Assembly: GCA_002254335.1 (NCBI GenBank)
Contig: NIVA01000079.1
Location: forward strand, 1-9,986
DNA: 9,986 nucleotides
Direction: 5' to 3'
Source: Bacteroidetes bacterium 4572_114
Lineage (GTDB): Bacteria; Bacteroidota; Bacteroidia; Bacteroidales; 4484-276
Of this stretch, positions 1-4,400 are shown piece by piece. Both the position numbers and the translations under genes were made by a program. Below the pieces are notes generated by a model, which saw only the letters and a program-made list of their open reading frames with translations, made no database searches and was not told the origin of the DNA. Position 1 is the first letter of the stretch; the number at the start of each line of letters is the position of its first letter.

Positions 1-49
1 CTGACAACTGTCCACCCAAAGATTTACTTCTTAGGTTAAACTCATCCAT
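1..49 (-). CDS. Possible 5' end of a gene running off the left edge
   Basis: On the minus strand an ATG at 47-49 opens a frame with no stop to the edge, reading MDEFNLRSKSLGGQLS. Only 16 codons are visible. The pattern F-x-L-x-S-x-x-L-G-G-Q vaguely recalls the N-terminus of YbhB/YbcL (Raf-kinase-inhibitor-like, PEBP) proteins, but this is a guess. No Shine-Dalgarno is visible, and the leader is AT-rich as is usual in Bacteroidota. An 8-bp inverted repeat (4-11 and 56-63) spans this start. It could also be a chance open frame. Confidence 0.3.
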   Translation of the reverse strand, partial: MDEFNLRSKSLGGQLS

Positions 50-99
50 TAATAAACAGTTGTGATTAATTAGCCCCTCCATATATATTCCCAAAACAA

Positions 100-172
100 A
101 GACCCCCTCTAACTCCCCTTTCCATCCATACGGACTTGCTTCGCTTCGTACGGACTCCCTTTGGTCGAAGGG
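100..172 (+). repeat. Left arm of a 73-bp inverted repeat pair
   Basis: This stretch is the reverse complement of 2350-2422 with one mismatch in 73 bases by hand alignment. It holds two copies of the octamer TACGGACT (AGTCCGTA on the other strand) and a small CCCTT...AAGGG stem near its inner end. Homology stops sharply at both ends. It is richer in G+C than its surroundings and non-coding. It resembles a Bacteroidota extragenic repeat or MITE-like terminal repeat. No transposase is associated with it. Confidence 0.9.
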
Positions 173-348
173 GGAGGATGCCACCACCCAAGGCCAAAGA
201 GCAGACTGGGGCGAGGAAGCCTCCCTTCCCTTCCTGTCCGCCGTTTCGCCGAGGCAGACGGGAAAGCAGGCAGGCAATCGGGCATCTGACCAATAATATC
301 AACCACCACCAATTCTCTACCACTCCACCCCTCCATTCTTCCATCCCC
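173..348. other. Non-coding gap of extragenic repeat and low-complexity sequence
   Basis: This gap lies between the left repeat arm and the stop codon of the minus-strand gene ending at 349. Its first part (173-288) is G+C-rich with purine/pyrimidine tracts and a hairpin at 231-264. Its second part is G-free on the plus strand. Short open frames cross it on both strands, but their Pro/Arg/Gly-rich translations look like no protein family. No intrinsic terminator with a T tract is seen for the genes reading leftward into it. Confidence 0.6.
231..264. repeat. Imperfect 12-bp-stem hairpin
   Basis: TTCCTGTCCGCC (231-242) pairs with GGCAGACGGGAA (253-264), with one C-A mismatch and one G-T wobble, around a 10-base loop. 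No T run follows on either strand, so it is unlikely to be an intrinsic terminator. It is best read as a REP-like extragenic palindrome. The adjoining AGCAGGCAGGC tract is typical of dispersed G+C-rich repeats. Confidence 0.5.
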
Positions 349-376
349 CTATTTATCCTTCTTCTTATTCCCAAAA
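289..376 (+). other. 88-base G-free, C-rich tract
   Basis: From 289 to 376 the plus strand has no G at all. It consists of CCACC, CCATTCTTCCATCC-like and CTTCTT units. The tract overlaps the last codons (Asn-Lys-Lys-Lys-Asp-Lys) of the minus-strand gene ending at 349 and continues into its 3' flank. A plus-strand transcript here would be C-rich and G-poor, as Rho-loading sites are, but no plus-strand gene reads into it. It may simply be low-complexity repeat sequence. Confidence 0.5.
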
Positions 377-1239
377 GGAATGGTAATCCCAAGCCAGGGC
401 AGGGCGATAAGGTTACTACTGAAGGGGATGAACAGCCCATAATCCAGGCCGGCCTTTTTAATTATTTGCCTCCCTCCAAATGATAATATTACCATAGGTT
501 CACCATTTGCCTGGATATAATAGTTCTCTGAAATAATGTACCCCCTGGCCCCGGTGCGAAACATAAAATTAATGTTTATCATTGGCGACTTTGCCCATTC
601 ACCACCTGCATAACCATAACCTAAACCAAAGCTAACATTATTATCCCTCGACCCGAAGGTTGTGATTCCATATAAGATACCAAACCCTGGATCTTCTCCA
701 CCTACCACAGTTCCAACTAAAGCGCCTGCACCCAGGTTGAAGTTCTCTTTTTTAACCGGTATAGAAACTTTTGGTGTTAACCACACTGGTGTGGGAGTAC
801 CGCCAAAAAAGAACAACGGGACCAATCCGCCACCAATTGAAATATTATTTGTAATTCCAACGGCAAAGGAGTTGACCAATACCCACACATTCTGGTAATA
901 TCCCTCGCCTTTTTTCAGGCCATAGCCATTTGGCGAATAGAAATAGCGCGTTGCCTGTGGGTTGTCCATCCAATATTTGCCGCCCTTCATTTTTTGCAGG
1001 TTGATGGCATGCATCTCTTTGATATCAGTTTGTAGAAATGTTATCTCGCCCAATTTTTCTGATTGAAAAATGAGTTTTTCCGAATCTTGCGAAAGGATGT
1101 TCCCGATGTAGGTGTTCCCATTGCTTGTTTCGATGTGGTAAGTCAGGGTGTCTGGTTGATTTTGGGCATTACAATTAAATGCTGTTAGGATGAATGCCAT
1201 CCCCAAAATGAGATGACAAAACCTAATTTTTATTTTCAT
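349..1239 (-). CDS. Secreted protein with N-terminal small beta domain and likely outer-membrane beta-barrel
   Basis: A 296-residue protein of unknown function. Residues 1-25 form a signal peptide (MKIKIRFCHLILGMAFILTAFN, cut after about NCNA). Cys23 has no good lipobox. Residues 31-78 (HIETSNGNTYIGNIL...GEITFLQTDIKEMHAI) look like a small beta module often found at the N-terminus of Bacteroidota outer-membrane proteins. A conserved-looking stretch follows at 93-116 (NPQATRYFYSPNGYGLKKGE). Residues 117-290 alternate Gly/aromatic and hydrophobic residues (SIGGGLVPLFFFGG, FGLGYGYAGG, FIPFSSNLIALPWLGITIPFG), as in beta-barrel strands. The tail is Lys-rich rather than ending in an aromatic residue. 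The start is the ATG at 1237-1239. The gene lies downstream of the FISUMP gene on the same strand, about 107 bp from its stop. A barrel is inferred, not shown. Confidence 0.8.
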   Translation of the reverse strand: MKIKIRFCHLILGMAFILTAFNCNAQNQPDTLTYHIETSNGNTYIGNILSQDSEKLIFQSEKLGEITFLQTDIKEMHAINLQKMKGGKYWMDNPQATRYFYSPNGYGLKKGEGYYQNVWVLVNSFAVGITNNISIGGGLVPLFFFGGTPTPVWLTPKVSIPVKKENFNLGAGALVGTVVGGEDPGFGILYGITTFGSRDNNVSFGLGYGYAGGEWAKSPMININFMFRTGARGYIISENYYIQANGEPMVILSFGGRQIIKKAGLDYGLFIPFSSNLIALPWLGITIPFGNKKKDK

Positions 1240-1288
1240 GGCAATAAATTTTTTGTGAATAATTCAATAAAGGTAATAATTTATTGCC
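1240..1288 (-). promoter_or_regulatory. 11-bp perfect inverted repeat abutting the start codon (possible leader hairpin)
   Basis: GGCAATAAATT (1240-1250) and AATTTATTGCC (1278-1288) are perfect inverted copies separated by 27 bases. In the minus-strand mRNA the 3' arm touches the ATG at 1239, so a hairpin would enclose the ribosome-loading region. This could control translation or be an operator. The AT-rich make-up leaves room for chance, though 11 of 11 pairs are seen. Confidence 0.45.
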
Positions 1289-1302
1289 CAACTCATTAGA
1301 AA

Positions 1303-1346
1303 TTAATCTTTAATGCACCTTACAGCAGTAGCAGAGTTCCATGTGC
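1303..1346 (-). pseudogene. Out-of-frame remnant of the FISUMP domain C-terminus
   Basis: Just past the TAG that ends the FISUMP frame, a different minus-strand frame reads TWNSATAVRCIKD followed by TAA (1303-1305). FISUMP/DUF1566-like domains typically end in (S/A)VRC(I/V)(K/R)D directly before the stop, so this looks like the original end of the same gene. The roughly 100 or more residues that normally lie between the MQY motif and this tail are absent, which points to an internal deletion with a frame change. The segment is short, so the call rests on the VRCIKD-stop signature and its position. Confidence 0.6.
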
Positions 1347-2273
1347 CTAAATTGCGCAATATTGCATCAGTTCATCCCATTTGAACAAGCCCCCACGCAT
1401 ATTGCATAAATCCGTTGAATTTCCATAGCAATACTTTTCTATCGTCCCGTTGTTGGTTTGTGTTTGGTTTCCCATAATCATTACCCCCACATTCAGGTTT
1501 TCCTTCATCCAACATTGCCCGCCAACCTGGATTGTATGATACAATTGATCTTCGTAAAGCAACGAATCCAATCCCGGACAAGCAATGTTTACAGCAAATT
1601 GCATGATATATTCCTGGCTCATCTCAGGCGATTTTACCATGCCCGATCCTCCTAATTCAGAATAGGCAATCATCAAAAGTTCGTCGCCCATCTCAAAAGG
1701 TAGCTCCCCTAACAATTGTAAAGCTTTAAATGAAGGATATGGAACGGTTTGCCCCGAATGGCCCAGGCTGATGGATTGTCCTGCTTTTCCGTGGTTACAA
1801 AGCATTTTAATGGTTTTTGTATGCCCATCACAACTTGCTGTAAGGAAATAACATTTTTCATTACCAGGAGTGAATAAAAATGTGTGCGTACCTGCATCCA
1901 ATACTTTATTTGAAGTGAGGAGGTTCTGCCCCAGGAGATTTGATACTATCATTTTAATCAGGGATGTCCCGGGCACATGAAGTTGTACCGATGTTTTATT
2001 TTTGAAAGGATTGGGGTAGTTTTGGTGCAACTTAAATACAGGGTTTTGTTTTATTATCTCACTTTCAATCCCTGTGATAATAAGGGTAAGTGTGAGGTCG
2101 GGTGGATAAAGGGTTACTTCACCACCTTGTGATACGTTTCTTATGATGACGCTATCCAACGAAACCGCCTGCCCGTTGTTGTCACCCGTAAATGATAACT
2201 CTATGTTTTGGCCCATCAGGCTTGTGGCAAGTATGACAACAATCATTGATAAAATAAATAATGCCTTTTTCAT
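1347..2273 (-). CDS. FISUMP-domain secreted protein with internal sorting-like domain, truncated
   Basis: A 308-residue product. It has a signal peptide (residues 1-21), a short beta-rich segment (23-65, SFTGDNNGQAVSLDSVIIRN), and a T9SS type A/FlgD-like Ig domain at about 82-157 (HQNYPNPFKNKTSVQLHVPG, LLGQNL, DAGTHTF). A linker (165-230) precedes a FISUMP domain start at 231-306: CPG...YEDQLYHTIQVGGQCWMKENLNVG, NNGTIEKYCYGN, then GGLFKWDELMQYC. The frame then stops. Complete FISUMP domains continue about 100 residues or more with a CPxGWHxPT motif and end in VRC(I/V)(K/R)D. That middle part is missing, and the last residues lie out of frame at 1303-1346. The internal rather than terminal place of the sorting-like domain matches other Bacteroidota FISUMP proteins I recall. 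The function of these proteins is unknown. The gene is probably decayed. Confidence 0.8.
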   Translation of the reverse strand: MKKALFILSMIVVILATSLMGQNIELSFTGDNNGQAVSLDSVIIRNVSQGGEVTLYPPDLTLTLIITGIESEIIKQNPVFKLHQNYPNPFKNKTSVQLHVPGTSLIKMIVSNLLGQNLLTSNKVLDAGTHTFLFTPGNEKCYFLTASCDGHTKTIKMLCNHGKAGQSISLGHSGQTVPYPSFKALQLLGELPFEMGDELLMIAYSELGGSGMVKSPEMSQEYIMQFAVNIACPGLDSLLYEDQLYHTIQVGGQCWMKENLNVGVMIMGNQTQTNNGTIEKYCYGNSTDLCNMRGGLFKWDELMQYCAI

Positions 2274-2349
2274 AGTTTTAAGTTTTTAAGGCTAAATATT
2301 TAAGTTGCTGTAATGTAATTCATTATGTTGAGTTGTGTATAAACCGTAG

Positions 2350-2422
2350 CCCTTCGACCAAAGGGAGTCCGTACGAAGCGAAGCAAGTCCGTATGGATGG
2401 AAAGGGGGGTTAGAGGGGGTCT
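2350..2422 (-). repeat. Right arm of the 73-bp inverted repeat pair
   Basis: This stretch is the inverted copy of 100-172, differing at one base (GGGGGGTT here against GGGGAGTT in the reverse complement of the left arm). The outer ends of both arms begin AGACCCCCTCTAAC when read inward, so the pair forms long terminal inverted repeats around 2.3 kb. Only an AA dinucleotide outside each arm could count as a target duplication, which is not significant. The arm sits upstream of the divergent genes starting at 2273 (minus) and 2583 (plus). Confidence 0.9.
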
Positions 2423-2582
2423 AATGATAGTGGACGTTAGATATGTAACTGTTAATAGGTAGCTAAATAATTACAAACCGAACAGCTTTACAGGTAATGA
2501 AAATATTTACTCAGGGTCAATATTTGTTGTTATTTTTGTAGCATCAAAATTTTCAGGATTAACTAAATTAATTTAAACAAAA
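2423..2582 (+). other. AT-rich intergenic leader between divergent genes
   Basis: This completes the 309-bp gene-free stretch between the starts at 2273 and 2583. Its first part (2274-2349) is an AT-rich minus-strand leader with no clear promoter box. The second part is the repeat arm at 2350-2422. This third part is AT-rich, holds a promoter-like box at 2531-2538 and ends in an A-rich leader directly before the ATG at 2583. No RNA gene or small ORF was recognised. Confidence 0.5.
2531..2538 (+). promoter_or_regulatory. Candidate Bacteroidota -7 box
   Basis: TATTTTTG fits the Bacteroidota TAnnTTTG consensus and lies about 45 bp upstream of the remnant peptidase start at 2583. The expected -33 TTG about 20 bp upstream is poor (TTTAC at 2506-2510). 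The following GTAGC is shared with the box upstream of 2936. Confidence 0.35.
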
Positions 2583-2771
2583 ATGAAGGAGCTCTTACTA
2601 ACTACTATGCTCATCTGGCTTGCTTTAGCGGCCTTCTCACATACCACCTTCGACCTCCGGGACGTAAACGGGGTTAACTACGTTACTTCAGTTAAAAGCC
2701 AACAAGGTGACAACAACGGTGTGATTAATGATCTCTTGAGTATTTTTCTTGGTAGGAAAATCCTGACATAA
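2583..2771 (+). pseudogene. Truncated N-terminal remnant of a papain-like (C1A) peptidase
   Basis: The 62-codon frame begins MKELLLTTMLIWLALAAFSH, a signal peptide, followed by TTFDLRDVNGVNYVTSVKSQ. Its first 43 codons match the start of the peptidase gene at 7366: I count 113 of 129 identical bases, with 13 of the 16 differences synonymous. Homology ends exactly before the Gly-Thr-Cys-Trp that carries the catalytic cysteine, so no peptidase can be made. The unmatched tail GDNNGVINDLLSIFLGRKIL weakly resembles a dockerin-like GDxNxDGxIN...DLLxIxxxILG repeat. That would fit an internal deletion joining the front and back of a paralogous gene. An intrinsic terminator follows 12 bp after the stop. 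It may still be expressed as a short secreted peptide. Confidence 0.8.
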
Positions 2772-2783
2772 AAGACTTCGTTT

Positions 2784-2820
2784 AAACCTAACATGTTATA
2801 AAAACCTGTTAGGTTTTTTT
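2784..2820 (+). terminator. Intrinsic (Rho-independent) terminator
   Basis: AAACCTAACA (2784-2793) pairs perfectly with TGTTAGGTTT (2807-2816) around a 13-base loop, and the T run continues to 2820. It sits 12 bp past the stop at 2771 and separates the remnant gene from the operon beginning at 2936. The AACCTAACA/TGTTAGGTT stem type is common in Bacteroidota intergenic regions. It is nearly symmetric, but the downstream T run favours plus-strand action. Confidence 0.85.
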
Positions 2821-2851
2821 ATATAGAAACATTACAAATGTCAAAAATCTG

Positions 2852-2879
2852 TTTTTGATAGATTTGTTTCTTTAATTTG
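2852..2879 (+). promoter_or_regulatory. Candidate promoter of the three-gene operon
   Basis: A TTTTTG at about 2851-2856 followed by TTTAATTTG ending at 2879 approximates the Bacteroidota TTTG / TAnnTTTG pair, though the -7 box is one base short. An alternative perfect -7 match, TAGATTTG, lies at 2859-2866 but lacks a good upstream TTG. Either would leave a leader of about 50-65 bases before the ATG at 2936. The position just after the terminator at 2784-2820 supports a new transcription start here. Confidence 0.4.
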
Positions 2880-2935
2880 TAGCTCACTAAAAAACTAATA
2901 TTTAACTCAATAAAAACAGGTAACCTCCCTATCAG

Positions 2936-4375
2936 ATGAAAAAATGTATCCCGCTTCTGTTATTTTTGTTTTTAAACTTCTCTGCCATTTCACAGGAGTG
3001 GAGCGAACTGGTGAATGTATCCAATATGGAAGGGATTGACTATTTCCCGGATTTTTGTATCGACAATAACAATGTAATTCATTGTGTTTGGTCGCATAAA
3101 GTAAATAATGACCAGATTATTGTCTATTATGCAAAATCCACTGATGATGGTATGAATTGGTCAAGTCCGGAAAATATATCATTTAATGGAGATGTTTGGT
3201 GCCTACATCCACATATAGTGTCAGATTCACAAAATCACCTTTTTGTGACTTATGATTATGATACCGGATCTACTTCCCAATCCCTAGTATTTCTTAAAAT
3301 GTTTGATGGTAATAGTTGGAGCAATGCGGATACGGTAAGTGAAGGCATGCCGGGTGCATTTAAAAACACCATGAATATTGATTATAGTAATAGGGTATAT
3401 TGCTTTTGGTATAACGGCGCATTAACCGGGTATTTTTATTACAGGTATTTTGAAAATGGCATCTGGAGTCAAACATTATGCCCATACTCAGGCAACAATC
3501 ATATTGTTGTTTTGGAAACTGTTATTGATCCTTTCAATAATGTTCATTGCCTTGGAGCTTTACATATTGGGCTAAATTATGATGAGCAGGCATCATATTT
3601 TATGTTTGACAATGAAAATAATATCTGGAGCGACATATGTGAAGTAAGTGGAAAGTCATCTGGTATGGACGCAGGGATAGACATTGACATTATTAACTAT
3701 CCGCATATTACCTGGAGGCAAAAAACCTACCTGACGGGGCCCAACAATGATAGCACCATGTATCGGTTTTTTGATGGCAACACATGGAAAGAACCTGAAT
3801 TAATAGTTGAAGACCCTTATAACCAAAAACTGCAAATTACAAATAATAAAGTTTATATTTTGAATTGGGAGAAAGGAGACCCATTAAACAATATTGTAAT
3901 TTATGAACAGAATAACTCTGGAAACTGGATTGGTGAAATAGTAATTTCAGTTGAAATAATGGTGCCGGAAAAACTCTTATCACAAGATTTCACCCACCAT
4001 TTGTTGTTATACGGAATTATTGAGGATAACAATTATGAAATTTACTATATGAACAAAGAAATTGATACTACAACCCAAATATTACATGAAAATTTTTCAT
4101 TAGACAAAGTCAATATTACCCCTAATCCATTTAGAAATGCTACAAGCATATCATTTACCATTTTAAAACCAGACTTTATAAGTTTGAACATTTTTGATCT
4201 TGCAGGTAGACATGTAACAACATTAATGAATGAATTTAAAATACCGGGAAATTACAATTTGTTATGGGATGGTAACGATATAAATGGGAATGTTGTAAAC
4301 AGCGGACTTTACCTTGTCCGATTACAATGTGGTAGGAATATTTTAACTCGTTCGGTTGAGTGTTTAAAAAAATAA
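2936..4375 (+). CDS. Secreted beta-propeller (sialidase/BNR-like) protein with T9SS type A sorting domain
   Basis: A 479-residue protein. The signal peptide is MKKCIPLLLFLFLNFSAIS, cut before QEW. Residues 30-380 hold six spaced Trp motifs: an Asp-box-like STDDGMNW (W75), then FDGNSW (W128), FENGIW (W177), NNIW (W231), FDGNTW (W284) and NSGNW (W331). Spacings are 47-54 residues, and most are preceded by a D-x-x-N-x-x-x-x-x-x-W/Y strand. This is the periodicity of a six- or seven-bladed propeller of the sialidase/BNR type. Catalytic sialidase residues (Arg triad, FRIP) are not recognised, so a binding role is as likely as an enzyme. Residues 392-479 (NITPNPFRNATSISF, LAGRHV, WDGNDINGNVVNSGLYLVRL) are a FlgD-like T9SS sorting domain, so the protein is probably exported and attached to or released from the surface. 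It is first in a probable operon, 25 bp before the next gene. Confidence 0.85.
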   Translation: MKKCIPLLLFLFLNFSAISQEWSELVNVSNMEGIDYFPDFCIDNNNVIHCVWSHKVNNDQIIVYYAKSTDDGMNWSSPENISFNGDVWCLHPHIVSDSQNHLFVTYDYDTGSTSQSLVFLKMFDGNSWSNADTVSEGMPGAFKNTMNIDYSNRVYCFWYNGALTGYFYYRYFENGIWSQTLCPYSGNNHIVVLETVIDPFNNVHCLGALHIGLNYDEQASYFMFDNENNIWSDICEVSGKSSGMDAGIDIDIINYPHITWRQKTYLTGPNNDSTMYRFFDGNTWKEPELIVEDPYNQKLQITNNKVYILNWEKGDPLNNIVIYEQNNSGNWIGEIVISVEIMVPEKLLSQDFTHHLLLYGIIEDNNYEIYYMNKEIDTTTQILHENFSLDKVNITPNPFRNATSISFTILKPDFISLNIFDLAGRHVTTLMNEFKIPGNYNLLWDGNDINGNVVNSGLYLVRLQCGRNILTRSVECLKK

Positions 4376-4400
4376 AATTAATACCTTAAAAATTATCATT

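Noticed and set aside
4..63. 8-bp inverted repeat ACAACTGT (4-11) / ACAGTTGT (56-63), considered as an insertion-sequence end or terminator
   Set aside because: The arms are short, the spacer is 44 bases, no T run follows, and no transposase is visible. It may be chance.
66..483. Overlapping short open frames on both strands (for example 66-440 minus and 136-483 plus)
   Set aside because: They cross the repeat arm, hairpin and G-free tract. Their Pro/Arg/Gly-rich translations match no family and overlap the end of the better-supported gene at 349-1239.
100..2422. Classical insertion sequence or composite transposon
   Set aside because: Neither internal gene resembles a transposase, and no target duplication beyond AA is visible. 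Only the inverted arms are supported.
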